Shown here: positions 44,434 to 54,755 of the stretch, piece after piece
Numbering within the stretch: the first letter of the stretch is position 1
Layout: every line of letters starts with the position of its first letter
Source of the DNA: Tillandsia leiboldiana
Lineage: Eukaryota; Streptophyta; Magnoliopsida; Poales; Bromeliaceae
Assembly: GCA_029204045.2 (NCBI GenBank)
Contig: CM055066.1
Location: 14,084,484-14,148,483 of the forward strand
Length of the DNA: 64,000 nucleotides
Reading direction: 5' to 3'
Translations under genes and position numbers: made by a program
The notes under the pieces: model-generated
What the model was told of the DNA's origin: nothing
The model's database searches: none
What the model saw: the letters and a program-made list of their open reading frames with translations, nothing else

Positions 44434-47400
44434 TGTCACGCCCCGGGGTCGAAACTGCGACCCGGGCTCGCTAACAGATCCGCCATCTGTACGGAAACTG
44501 CCGTACAGACGAAGCGTCTAGCCTGCAAAAGACAAAACTACAGCTACACAGATATCAGAGCGGATAAGAAAGCTGTAATATAAAAACTCACTACTAAAGC
44601 TGAAAAGGAATACAAGCTCCATCTCCCGAATACAAGGTGATACAAAAGAAATCCACCTATACATCATCTACAAATCCAAAAGGGAGATAGCTAAACTAGA
44701 AATGTAACAATACATGATCAGCTCCCATAGTCCGGGATGGTACATCTACCTCACTCTAAAGTAACAATGCTGGTAGGGAACTATCTCGTGACTCCTTGTC
44801 CTCGGTCCGTCAAGCCAGCTCGGGCAGGAACGGAAGAAAAAGCCTCAGCAAGCTGTCACCGACAGAGGGTGTGAGAACTAAATCCTACAGTAGTTCTCAG
44901 TGGATACCGTCTCCAAGAACTACGATCTGCCCACTAAGTCTACTAGAGGCATAAGATAACAGAAAAGACTGCAATAATGAAAAGTAAGCTGGAAAGTATC
45001 TACAGCTATCATGCCTCTATCTACTATGCTCAAAGGAAAAGAACACAGACGATGGTATGCATCCACTCACTACTGACAATATGTCATAAGTACTATGCTC
45101 AAAGGACAACTCACTAAGGCACAGTAAGCATACTCACTCACATGACAACCAATCTCCATGACTGCCTCATAGGGTCCAGTCCAGCCTGCGCTCCACTACG
45201 CCACTGCGCCCAAACAAGACTTGGTCTTACGTAGGGTGTCCTACACGGACTATCTCAATCTCAAGCGAACTCTAGTGTATCAACTAGTCGCATCATCGCA
45301 GCCTCGTCAGGCTCGGTATCATCATCGCACCCGGGGCGTAGCTCGAGGGGAGCGACCCCACCGAACTCAAGTATCACAAGTATCTCATAACTGGCATGAA
45401 ATGCCAGGCTCAGTAGGCTATAATCCACGATCAAACAGATCGGTAACACGAGCTCAAAAACACAACTCAGTCGGAAAAGAACCTCGACTCAAATATGAAT
45501 AGCTCAACCACTCTCACAGCTATGTCGGAGAACCCTCTACGACTCAGGCTCACAGCACTAATTACACAGCTGGGACCGCCGTCACTCCAAACGACTCCCA
45601 CAACAACACCCCACTCATAGGCGAGAAGAACCGACTGACGCGGCAAAGATCCGAAAATCCCGATAGACCGGTGCCTAGAACCCCAATCAAACAAGAACAG
45701 ACTCTAGGCTCAGCCTATCGAAGTTCTCGATCCTTTACCGTTCAGGGATTCGGCCCCTCTCGGTTAAAGTGGGAAACTGTCTCAACACACAAACTCACGG
45801 CTGGAGATGCTCCACAGCCAGATCCGCGAAGGGTCAGAAAACCTCGGGAGACTAATACCTACGACCCCGATCAAGCAAGAACAGGCTATAGGCGTAGCCT
45901 CCCGTCGTTTTCGGCCCAAGAAGGAAAATCAGCCCTTAGAACCCAGACCACTCGAATCATCTCGGGTGGATAAGTTTATAAGAAACAGTCACGTTTATTA
46001 AGAAACCATTTGATCTGAGAGAAATCCATCTTTTTAATGATTTTTAGTCTTTATAGGAAACCATTTGAAAACAAGTTTTATGTCCAAATCTCGAAGAGCT
46101 AATGCCCTCGTCCTATCAAACAAGAACAGACTCAGGCGACCCTGCGAGGCTTGGAAGAAAACATTGGCCGACTAAAATCATGTGTTCGTCCAAAAAGGTT
46201 CTAGGTTCAAGGTCCTGCTAACACACGTGCACCACGATCACAACACGGTGGTGACGAGAAGAACAGCGAAAACTAACTCCTGGGACCACCGTTTATCTGA
46301 AACGGCTCCCAAAACACCAACACTGGCCTCACCCCGCCACCAGACCCCACTCGGCCCCCGGCCCGAGTGCAACACCCATCCGACAACACCCTGACCACTC
46401 AGCCCACTACCCGGGCGAGGAACCCTATGTCCAGAAGGATATGCAATGTGTGGGATGTCTAAAGCATAAAAGAACCTAGCCCAGATTAAGGTTCTCTACT
46501 GGTCTGGTTAAACACATGCACATATGACAGGGGTGCTAGTCAAGTTCCAAGGAAACACTTACTAGCATGCAAATCCTATCATGATAGAATTAGAAGGAAG
46601 TCCGTAGACTTGGAGAGAAAACCAACCCACCTCCGCTCGCCACCAATTGCTTGTTGACACTTGCAATTGGGCTCGGCGGGATTACCTTGCCTCCACGGGG
46701 TCCGCACGCAAACGAAGCACGGTGCCAGAATCCGCACGCAAATCGGAGCACGCCGTAACCAACCACAAGACCGCGCGCTCCGCGGATGCCCCGAAGCCAG
46801 CCCGCGGCTCAACGCGGCGGAGAAACTCACAACCAGCCTCGACGAAAGCTAAAAACAGCACTGCAACCGCCAGAAAAGAAGAAATCGCAAAATCAGTCAA
46901 ATGGTCGAAAACTGAGCATCCGGCGGCGAAAAACAGCCTCCGTCGGCGAAAAACTGCGCCCGACGGCGAAAAACAGCGCGCGGCAGTGAAAAACTGCTCC
47001 GTCGACGAAAAACTGCGCCCGACGGCGGAAAAACAGCGTGCGGCAGCGAAAAACTGCTCCGTTGGCGAAAAACTGCGCCCGACGGCGAAAAACAGCGCGC
47101 GGCGGCGAAAACTGCTCCGTCGGCGAAAAACTGCGCCCGACGGCGAAAAACAGTGCGCGGCGGCGAAAAACTGCTCCATTGGCGAAAAACTGCGCCCGAC
47201 TGCGAAAAACAGCGCGCGGCGGCGAAAACTGCTCCGTCGGCGAAAAACTGCGCCCAACGGCGAAAAACAGCGCGCGGCGGCGAAAACTGCTCCGTCGGCG
47301 AAAAACAGCGGCCGACGGTAAAAACGGTGCCGGCACGCGAACCGAGGTGCCGCCGCTGTCCCGGGGCACGCCGAGCGGCGAAAAACACAGCCGCTCGGCC

Positions 47401-48704
47401 CAGGAGGTCGGCCGCGCGGCGCGAAGCCCGGCCGCGCAGCGCGAAGCCCGGCCGCGCAGCGCAGGGGCTGCTGCTCGGTGCCGGAGCGCCCCTGCGGCGC
47501 TGCGCGCGGCGCCCAGCGGCGCTGCGCGCGCCCGCGCGCAGCGGTGCGCGCCCGCGCAGGCCTACGCGCGGCCTGGCAGCGCCGCACCAGGGTGCTGCCA
47601 ACAGCAACACTCTGACGCCGCGCGTGCGTCGTTGCGCGCGCGCGGCCGCCGGCAACGGAAATTTTAAAGAAAAATTATAACAAAAATTCAAAAAATCCAA
47701 TAAATCCCGTTTTCACTTTTAAAAGTCCAACAAAATTCCCAAGTGCCCAAAACAAAAATCCAAAGCTCGAAAAACTCAATTATTCATCTCTAAAAAAAAT
47801 AAAACCCCAAATTACTCACCTCACCGACGCGCCCTCGCACTCCACGACCACCACGGGGAGGTCCACCACCAAGAACAAGTCCACCAAAATCCTCCTTGCT
47901 CTCTTTCCCCTTTCTTCTTCTCTCTTTTCTTCTTTCTTTCTCTTGCTTTCCTTGCTTCGTGGGAGCTACATAGGTGGAGGGGAGGAGGTAGGTGGTGAAG
48001 GTGAGGCTAACACATGGGTGAGATTACCACCCCCAAAGGCAACCTACTACTTAATTAAGTAGAAACTTAATTAAGCCTTAATTAACAAGTGAAAGCCCAA
48101 ATAAAAAAAATAAACAAAAACACTTACCTCTAATCCACAACCCCACAACCACTCTCACGGCCACCAAGCTAAGAGCTCCATTTAATTAGAAATCCATCAA
48201 TTATAATATTAAAATAATCCAAAAAAGACCCTCTCCAACTCACTTTTTGCCTTCGGGCTCTCTGCCGCTGTCCGGAACCTCCCGAACTCCGCTGTAAATG
48301 GAAAGTACACGCGCTCACAGCTTTTTCTCTTCAAAAAGCTCATTCGTTGAGTCGGGGTGCTCAAATCAAAAGCCGGCTCCGAAACTGTCAGTTCCGACTC
48401 ACTTTTTGCCTCCGGATCCTCCGCGTCAGTCCGGAACCTCCCGAACTTCACTGTAATCTGATAATGTACCTGTTCCAAGTGTTCCCGAATTTTCTGTACT
48501 TCACTGTGAGATCGGTAAATTCCCAAATCCAATCTTCAAACGGCACACTATGCCGGAAAAGTCCCGAATCGAGCTGGGACTTCTGGGTTGATCCAAATCA
48601 ACCCGACATCAACAGTAAACCCAACGCAACATGCCCGAGGCAAACTCTCTGCTCTACGACACCATGTGCGGTCGGCGCGCCATCCGAAGACCCGGTACTC
48701 TACA
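44434..48704 (-). mobile_element. L2: 4.27-kb solo LTR
   Basis: Termini TGTCACGCCCCGGGG and GGTACTCTACA, i.e. an LTR beginning TGTAGAGTACC and ending GGGGCGTGACA on the minus strand, as in G4. No internal region is present. ATAAC target duplications on both sides show a full insertion later reduced by LTR-LTR recombination. It interrupts the G3 polyprotein between EYPDVFPPELL and MPPNREIEF. It contains a long minisatellite at 46910-47330, a pyrimidine-rich leader near 47880-47960 and AT-rich U3. Confidence 0.9.
46910..47330. repeat. Minisatellite of GGCGAAAAACTGC units in L2
   Basis: About seven copies of a higher-order unit near 58-60 bp, built from GGCGAAAAACTGCGCCCGAC, GGCGAAAAACAGCGCGCGGC and GGCGAAAACTGCTCCGTC subunits of about 20 bp. 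The length is not a stable multiple of three and the frames switch, so the long frames of this area on both strands are repeat artefacts. Confidence 0.9.
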
Positions 48705-48709
48705 ATAAC
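48705..48709. repeat. Target-site duplication of L2, right (ATAAC)
   Basis: ATAAC follows the LTR terminus CTCTACA and resumes the G3 frame. Confidence 0.9.
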
Positions 48710-49285
48710 TCTGGGGGAAATACATCCGGATACTCACGGACAATAGGGACGTCCTCGAGTCCGGGCATCGCCGTAGGCACCTCCACTACAGTCGCTAGAA
48801 AAGCAATACAACCACGACTCATCATCTGTCGTGCTTTGGCGGAAAATACAGTCGCCGCAAACAATGTGCTCTGGCATCCTCTATAAACATACTCCTCCTG
48901 ACCCGGCTCACGGAGGGTCACCGTCCTCTCTCTACAATAAATGGTCGCATAGTACTGGGATAACCAATCCATACCCAACACTACATCAAAATCTCAGAGT
49001 TGACGTAAGACCAACAAGTCAATGGACAAAATCCAGGGTCCTATCTGCACTGGGCAGGACCGACAACACTCATCTACGTGCAATACGTGATCTGGAATCT
49101 GAACCTCACGTGCACAAGCTAACGGTCCTATCTCTAGCCCATGCGATGATGCAAATGCTCTACTAATGAATGAATGCGATGCTCCGGTATCAAACAATGC
49201 TCTAGCATGAGTAGAGGAAATCAGAGTCATACCTGCTACCACCTGATCAGCAGCCAAAGAATCCTCAACCTGAGCGGCGTACACT
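48710..49285 (-). pseudogene. G3 protease and RT leader
   Basis: Minus-strand aspartic protease and linker: VYAAQVEDSLAADQVVAGM, active site ALFDTGASHSFIS near 49160-49190, GMDWLSQYYATIYC, and the linker to RT ending EYPDVFPPELL at the L2 insertion. A stop after LVLRQL (48994) and one just before VYAAQ (49285) interrupt an otherwise good frame. The DTG motif is intact, unlike in G2. Confidence 0.85.
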
Positions 49286-50565
49286 CACCTGCTCGGAGGT
49301 GGTCGCCTGTCTGGTTGTCGCGACGAAGTGGCCCGATCCGCCTGGCCAAAGCTCGGCGAAGCTCCTACTACCTGCAAGGGCGAAGGAGGTGTCGATGCTG
49401 CCGATGGTGCTGGCGACCCTGCCCTCTGACAAGACGACGCAAAATGTCCCGGCTGTCCACAACGGTAACACCGGCCCGGGTGCTGCTCACACTGCGGGGG
49501 AGCATGAGGCCCGCCGCATATAACACACCGGTCGGGGCGCCTCTGCTGCTGCGGCTGCTGCTGCCTCGGCGGTCGAAAACCTCCTGGCCTCTGTCTCCTC
49601 TGAGACCAACGACCCTGAGACTAGAATCGTGGTGGCCTCAGGGGTTTCGATCTACTGGACTGTCCAAAATCCGGCGGCGCTGGACGCTTCTCACTGGAGC
49701 CGATCCCTGGCGCTCCATCTCTCTCTGAAATAATCACCGATCGTCGGTCAACCCACCGAGCATGCTCTATCGCTGCATCTAGCGTCGGCGCTCGCTGCGA
49801 ATGAACAAAGTGATAGGTATCCCGATGCAGTCCCCTCTCAAACAAGTCAACCTTTTGGGCCTCATCTCTGGCAACATGGGGCACACTGCTCAACAGTCGC
49901 AGAAACTCGCGGACATACTCCTGAAGAGGTCGACTCCCCTGCTGTAGGCGTCTCAAATCCCCTTCCAGCTTCTGCTTCGCACTGTCGGGAAAGAAGGCCC
50001 CGAGCAGTAAAGCACGAAACTCACCCCAGGTCATCAACTTGGCTCTAGGTGGTCCCACTAGACGAACTCGACGCCACCAAGTCTCGGCGTCCTTCTCCAA
50101 AAAGTGCGTAGCCAGATGCACCTGATGCTTCTCTTCGATGCACAAGTTCTCAAATAGCTTTTCCATCGCCACGATCTAGTTCTCTACCTCCCATGGCTCT
50201 AAGCTCTGTCCTGAAAACTGTGGGGGATGAAACTGGCCGACATATGACAATTTATCCGTAATCTCTCGCTGCTCCTACGCCGTCAATGGTGCAATCTGGG
50301 TCGACGTCGACGATGTCGTGGCCGGAGGTACTACCGGTGATACTACAGGAGATGCTCTCTGCTCGAGCATGCGCATCATGCGCTCCATGTTTTCCTCTTG
50401 GCGCTTAGCCGTCTCCTCCTAGCGTCGTAAGGCCTCAGACATTTGGGCTACCTGGGCCCGCAACTCACGGACCTCGCTATGCTCCGTCTGCTCAGCCTCC
50501 TGCTGCTCGGGCACCTCCTCCACGGCAAGATGCGCCCCAGTCGCTGCACGACGTCTCGGAGGCAT
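49286..50565 (-). pseudogene. G3 gag with scattered stops
   Basis: Capsid precursor. The start is the Met of MPPRRRAATGAHL at 50565, with 80 bp of leader before the G4 insertion. It shows a coiled coil (EVRELRAQVAQMSEALRR), the gag core (QSLEPWEVEN, AMEKLFENLCIEEKHQVHL, WWRRVRLVGPPRAK, LQQGSRPLQEYVREF) and two knuckles, CVICGGPHAPPQC and CYRCGQPGHFASSC near 49450-49540. Stops include TGG-to-TAG in ENWIVAM (near 50176), one in the coiled coil near 50420, and one after PPRF (49621). Confidence 0.85.
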
Positions 50566-50645
50566 CGTAGATCCAAAATCCAAAACCAAAACATGCAGCG
50601 ATGCAGAAATCTCTCAACCCAATCAAACGAAAGTCTAAAACATGC

Positions 50646-52745
50646 TGTAGAGTACCGGGACTTTATAGAGCGCACCGACCTCGCGAGATGGCGCGGTGCG
50701 GGGAAATCGCTTGAGCGTGTTCCATTTGTGCTTACAGTTGAGATCGGATTTGGTTCGGATTGGCGTGGAAGCCCTCGGGATGAAAAGTGAGTTAGCGGCG
50801 TCGAAACTTAGAAGCCCAATTTGAATCAGTGATTTCGGGGTATTGTGTACTTGTAGAGTATTGGTTTGGATATAGTACCGACTTCGCCGTGGTGCGCGGG
50901 AAAAGTGGAAAGTGTTGGAACATGCGTATTTTCAGGTTTGGCGGAGTTTGGGAGGTTTTAGACTGAGGGGGAGGCCCGAAGGCGAAAAGTGAGTTAGAGT
51001 TGGAAATTAAAGGATTGATTGATTCAAGTAATTGATGGTAACCCGCTTTGGAGCTGAGAAGAGAAACGAGAAGAAGTGAGAAAAGAATCCAAGTGAGGAT
51101 TTTCTTGTGAGAGCACCGGATTGTCGTACTGAGCACACCGACTCCACAGTTGAGCTTTCTCAGTGGAAAAAGCTTTGGTCATGTGTAGTTTATGGTTACA
51201 GTGGGGTTCGGGAGATTTCAGAGTGATGCGGAAGCCTCCGGGGCATAAAGTGAGTTGTCGGCGAGGATTATGGAGTTTCAGAGTTCGGTTTTGGCTTTGG
51301 AGGCTTGAGTACCGGAACACAAGCTTGAGTTTCGGAACTAAATGGTTTAGTATCGGTACCCAGTTTGGGGTACTCGTACTCAGCACCTCTGGGAGCTTAA
51401 TTAAGCAGGTTTGGATATTTTTGAGTGAGGGCACTTTGGACTTTTCACCTCCCAAGAGTTTTACCCCTCGCCACCCTCTATATATGAGCCCTCCAACCCT
51501 GCCTTCTTCTCCACGACAGAGAGAAAGAAAAGGGAGAAAGCAAGGAAAAGAAAAGAGAAGAAGAGAAAGAGAGTGAGAAAGATTGAGAGTAGAGTGGCTG
51601 TGGGTTTTTGGGTGGTGTGTTCTTCGCGTCGAGGCATCGGATACCGTTTGCGAGCGCGTTGGAGAGCGCGACCGATTTGTGGAGAGCTCGGATGGAGCTC
51701 GCTTGCGCGCGGACACCGTACGGAGGTTAGTATTGTGCGTTCCGAGTTTTTAGATTTCGGCTTTTCCGCGGATTTTCGGTTTCGGACAGAGATGGATTTC
51801 GAGCTTAGGATGGACTAATTCCATCATTTTTTTCTTCCCTGTGATGAGAGGGTGTGGCGGAGTGCTGTCCAGGCCGCGTGGAGCGCGCGCGAGGACCCTG
51901 CGCATTGTGCGGAGCCGCGGCGTAGCACGGGCAGTATGCGCAGGTGAGCCGGCAGTTTGGATTTTCTGTTGACCGCGGGTTGACCGAGCACTGTTGGAGC
52001 ATCCTAGAGGCCACTGGAGGGTGCTATTAGCTTTCGGGATTTTTCTGGACACTCGGCAGAGGTACGCGCGACCGAGCGCCGAGGTGCAGTTTCCGGTGGA
52101 TTTTAGACAGTGAGCGGCACGGCACTTCACCGACTTCAGCATTTGCCTGCGGAATGCATTTGAGGTGGGTTGGAATTTTTCAAGATGTATGGAATGCATT
52201 CTAAAGCTATTGTATGCATGTTGATCATGTTTAGCTTATTATTTGCATAGCTGGTAAATGTGATAGTTGCCTAGAAAACTATAGAAAGACATTTATGAGC
52301 TCCAGATATTTTTAGCATGATCTAGGGATGATTGACACTAGATTGCATGATTAGTTGGCATTAGATTGGCATCTTAACCATTTTAAAAATCGTCGGACCG
52401 GTTTTAATGAAAAATGAGATTTGAAAATGGTTTTGAAATATTGTGAGCTTCCAGAGGGATTGAGTAGGTTCAGGATGCATATGTTCTCGTGCCAGGGGGC
52501 GGAGTGGACTTTTAGAGCTCTGTGTGTTGAGCTTCTAGTGTCATGTGAGTTGAGATTCCTTGCTGAGATTATTCTAGATCATGGGTTTGTTTTTCTGATT
52601 GGGTAGTGGAGATTGTTCTCCGGCATGGCTTTGAGAGTTTGGGCTCTGGCAGATCGAGTCGTGGAGGTTTCCCGACTTAGCCATGGGTTGTGCATTATCA
52701 GATTTAGTCGTGGAGGGTTCTCCGACATAGCGGTGAGAGGGTTTG
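50646..52745 (+). repeat. G4 5' LTR, part 1
   Basis: U3, promoter and leader. A TATATAT box is at 51478-51485, followed by a purine-rich leader (GAGAAAGAAAAGGGAGAAAG, 51518-51590). Repeated GTGAGTT and CCCGAAGGCGAAAAGTGAG phrases lie at 50780-51000. It is interrupted by Cas at 52746. Confidence 0.8.
51478..51485 (+). promoter_or_regulatory. TATA box of G4 5' LTR
   Basis: CTATATATGAGCCC about 30 bp before the start of a purine-rich leader. Confidence 0.6.
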
Positions 52746-52756
52746 TGTGACGCCCC

Positions 52757-52810
52757 ACTTCCCAGGGGGTCACCCATCCTAGAACTACTCTAGCTCTAGC
52801 ACGCTTAACT
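52757..52810 (-). repeat. 5S rRNA-like segment, left Cassandra LTR
   Basis: On the minus strand it reads AGTTAAGCGTGCT, then GATGGGTGACCCCCTGGG, matching the A-box and C-box parts of the 5S internal control region. The 5' half of 5S is not recognisable, so this is not a 5S gene. Confidence 0.85.
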
Positions 52811-53131
52811 CTCATAACCTCTTGGATCTTGCTACCATCCAAAATGCTATAGTCGGGTTAAGAGATTTAGTCCTATTATATCATTTATATATAGGACTAA
52901 TCCAAATTCCGGGGGTGTCACAATCTTCCCCCCTTTAAGCCATGACGTCCACGTCAGGCTCAAGCACACTCACAAGCACCAGGCGATGTGAGACTCGTCT
53001 CGCTAGCCTTAGCCGACCTTGTGAGGAGCTGCACTCCACTCACAACGGTCATTAGCCGGGGAGCCTCGCTCTACTCGCTATATAACCCTGGCTCAGCCGA
53101 GACTCATCTCACATTTCCGGCTGGTGAATGT

Positions 53132-53144
53132 CTCTGATACCAAC
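53132..53144 (-). promoter_or_regulatory. Primer-binding site of Cassandra
   Basis: CTCTGATACCAAC is the reverse complement of GTTGGTATCAGAG, directly adjoining the LTR at 53145. Confidence 0.9.
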
Positions 53145-53155
53145 TGTGATGCCCC

Positions 53156-53209
53156 ACTTCCCAGGGGGTCACCCATCCTGGAACTACTCTAGCTCTAGCA
53201 CGCTTAACT
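53156..53209 (-). repeat. 5S rRNA-like segment, right Cassandra LTR
   Basis: Same A-box and C-box-like content as the left copy, with one or two substitutions. Confidence 0.85.
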
Positions 53210-53326
53210 CTCATAATCTCTTGGATCTTGCTACCATCCAAAATGCTATAGCCGGGTTAAGATATTTTGTCCTATTATATCATTTATATATAGGACTAAT
53301 CCAAATTCCGGGGGTGTCACAGTTTG

Positions 53327-53526
53327 GGAATTCCCTGATCGAGTCGTGGAGGGTTCCCGACCAAGTTGTGTTATTTGAGCATTGAGTTTCCGATCTGATT
53401 GATCATGGATCATAGCCTGCATGTGCCGCTTATGAGACTGATGAGATACTTGAGCTCGGTGGGGTCGCTCCCCTCGAGTTACGCTCCGGATGCGTGATGA
53501 TGATGATTGAGATAGTTAGACTAGGT
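53327..53526 (+). repeat. G4 5' LTR, part 2
   Basis: Continues the GAGTCGTGGAGGGTTCCCGAC repeats seen at 52655-52735, and includes CCCCTCGAGTTACGCTCCGG, a phrase found in the U5 of other LTRs here. It ends at the SG target site TAGGT (53522-53526). Confidence 0.75.
53522..53526. repeat. Target-site duplication of SG, left (TAGGT)
   Basis: TAGGT before TGTTACGG; the same five bases follow the right LTR at 59458-59462. Confidence 0.92.
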
Positions 53527-53840
53527 TGTTACGGCTTTTTGTGTTGGCATATTTCGTGAGTTGAGTCGGAGTCTTGAAGTGATCAAATTTTCAATCAGCA
53601 ATCAAAGACTCAGAGAAGATTCAACAAGAGCTCAAGTTGACACTCACTGTTTTGAGTCTTGAAGATTGAAGTTGAAGAATTGTGGATCATATACATCAAT
53701 CATAAAGAAAATGGATTCGAATTGATCAGGTACGTTTAACTAAATAATTTTGGTGATCCGAATACATTTGTGTAGTTTAGAAACACTTGGATAAGTTTTC
53801 ATTGCTTAAAAATCAAAAACTAGACAAATTGGATGTTCAG

Positions 53841-53995
53841 AGTCCGGATCAGAATTCTAGTCCTGAACCAGTCCGGATCGGATTCCTGTTTCAGTCCGGA
53901 TCGGATTCATGTTTCAGTCCGGATCCCGAACCTTGTTTTTTCAGGAATTGCGGAAAAAAAGACGACAGTCCGGATCAGCCAATCCAGTCCGGATC
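53841..53995 (+). promoter_or_regulatory. Six AGTCCGGATC repeats in SG U3
   Basis: AGTCCGGATC starts at 53841, 53870, 53893, 53916, 53967 and 53986, with irregular 19-51 bp spacing, all upstream of the TATA box. Copies in the 3' LTR are at 58577-58731. The core TCCGGA is palindromic. Arrangement suggests an enhancer array; the factor is unknown. Confidence 0.65.
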
Positions 53996-54060
53996 GTCGT
54001 ACGGGAAAATTTCTATTAAGTCAGTTTTTGATGCTTATCTCTTTCCAAAGGTTTCTAAAC

Positions 54061-54068
54061 TATAAATA
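54061..54068 (+). promoter_or_regulatory. TATA box of SG 5' LTR
   Basis: TATAAATA, 66 bp after the last U3 repeat. The 3' LTR copy is at 58797-58804. Confidence 0.75.
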
Positions 54069-54307
54069 GACACTTAGCGTTTCTCAAGAACTACCGATTT
54101 ATTTATAAAACACTTGAGAGCAACCCTAGAGGCTAGGTTTTTATCGTTCTTCTTTATAGCCTCTTTTAGGTCAATTCGACGGTTCTTCCAAGATCTATCT
54201 TTTGTCGAATTGATCTAGTCTTTGCTTAGAGATTTCTTCTACGGTTCCTCAATGATAATCTAAGCAAAGGATCACCATCGAAGCCTATATTCTATATCGG
54301 TCATTTG

Positions 54308-54410
54308 CGTCGTGGATTCGACGTAGCATCGTGGATTCGATGTTTTGAAGGCGTTTCGTGGATTCGAAACGTGTGCTCGTGGATTCGAGTGGCGTTCGTG
54401 GATTCGAACG
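54308..54410 (+). repeat. Five tandem hairpins with constant TGGATT loop (SG 5' LTR)
   Basis: Hairpins lie at 54308-54323, 54327-54342, 54352-54371, 54376-54389 and 54393-54410. The arms are CGTCG/CGACG, CATCG/CGATG, CGTTTCG/CGAAACG, CTCG/CGAG and CGTTCG/CGAACG, each around TGGATT. Each has a G just before the left arm and a T just after the right arm, giving a possible G-U closing pair. Position is about 210-320 nt downstream of the predicted transcription start, within the RNA leader. Confidence 0.85.
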
Positions 54411-54723
54411 TGTGCAGTGGACGTGCAATCGGTGAGCGCAAGGTCCGAAGAAGTTGAAGGAGGGGTTGAGTCCGTGGAGTCGGTAATCACCTTGTTATTC
54501 TTCTTTTCTTAGTAGATTGTTATTGCGTGTTGGTCCCGTGGTTTTTCTCCTGGATTGGAGTTTCCACGTATATCTCGGTGTGCTATTTTTATTTTCCGCA
54601 TTGGTTTTTATTTTGCACTGAGATTGGTTTTATAAGTATTACACCTATTCACCCCCCCTCTAGTTGTTTGATAGTACCTATTTAGATACTTGTGGATCCT
54701 TAATATATTAAAAACCTAACAAT

Positions 54724-54735
54724 TGGTATCAGAGC
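54724..54735 (+). promoter_or_regulatory. Primer-binding site of SG
   Basis: TGGTATCAGAGC, 3 bp after the LTR end at 54721. Confidence 0.92.
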
Positions 54736-54755
54736 GGGTTTTAGGTTTATCTATC

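Larger units (their letters stand above)
42468..50645 (-). mobile_element. G3: minus-strand Gypsy element, nested in G2
   Basis: Left to right on the plus strand: LTR remnant (42468-43298), RNase H and RT (43299-44428), solo LTR L2 with ATAAC duplications, RT start, protease and gag (48710-50565), and leader (50566-50645) cut by G4. The left end TGTCACGCC abuts G2 LTR sequence, giving a likely target duplication TGCCA at 42463-42467. The RNase H end and integrase are deleted between about 43298 and the LTR. The family is the same as G4: the LTR segment around CCACTAGGAACTACC and the gag are shared. Confidence 0.85.
52746..53321 (-). mobile_element. Cas: Cassandra-type TRIM with 5S rRNA-like LTRs
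   Basis: 576 bp, complete. LTRs 52746-52922 and 53145-53321 (177 bp each, about six differences), flanked by GTTTG duplications. On the minus strand the LTR runs from TGTGACACCCCCGG to GGGGCGTCACA; the primer-binding site is 53132-53144 and the polypurine tract 52923-52936. Each LTR holds a stretch matching the 3' half of plant 5S rRNA. It has no coding capacity; mobilisation must be in trans. The 5S-bearing LTR is the defining trait of Cassandra elements. Confidence 0.92.
53527..54721 (+). repeat. SG 5' LTR
   Basis: TGTTACGG...CCTAACA, 1195 bp. The U3 holds six AGTCCGGATC repeats, the TATA box is at 54061, and the R/U5 holds five tandem hairpins. Confidence 0.95.

Noticed and set aside
46647..47700. 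Long open frames on both strands rich in Lys/Ala/Arg or Phe/Arg (up to about 300 aa)
   Set aside because: They are by-products of the GGCGAAAAACTGC minisatellite and GC-rich flanks; frames overlap on both strands and end with the repeat.
51573..51818. Small plus-strand frame downstream of the G4 TATA box as a gene
   Set aside because: It lies in LTR leader sequence, has no recognisable domain and no counterpart elsewhere in the window.
52757..52810. 5S rRNA gene
   Set aside because: Only the 3' half is recognisable, it is duplicated in two 177-bp LTRs, and it lies inside a complete Cassandra element.
54308..54410. Pol III B-box copies on the minus strand (GTTCGAATCC in the last hairpin)
   Set aside because: Only one of five repeats approaches the B-box consensus; the shared part is the loop and closing pair, so the hairpin reading explains more.
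54723..54755. Upstream TTG start giving a gag 11 residues longer in SG
   Set aside because: It would overlap the primer-binding site; the ATG at 54756 begins the conserved N-terminus.
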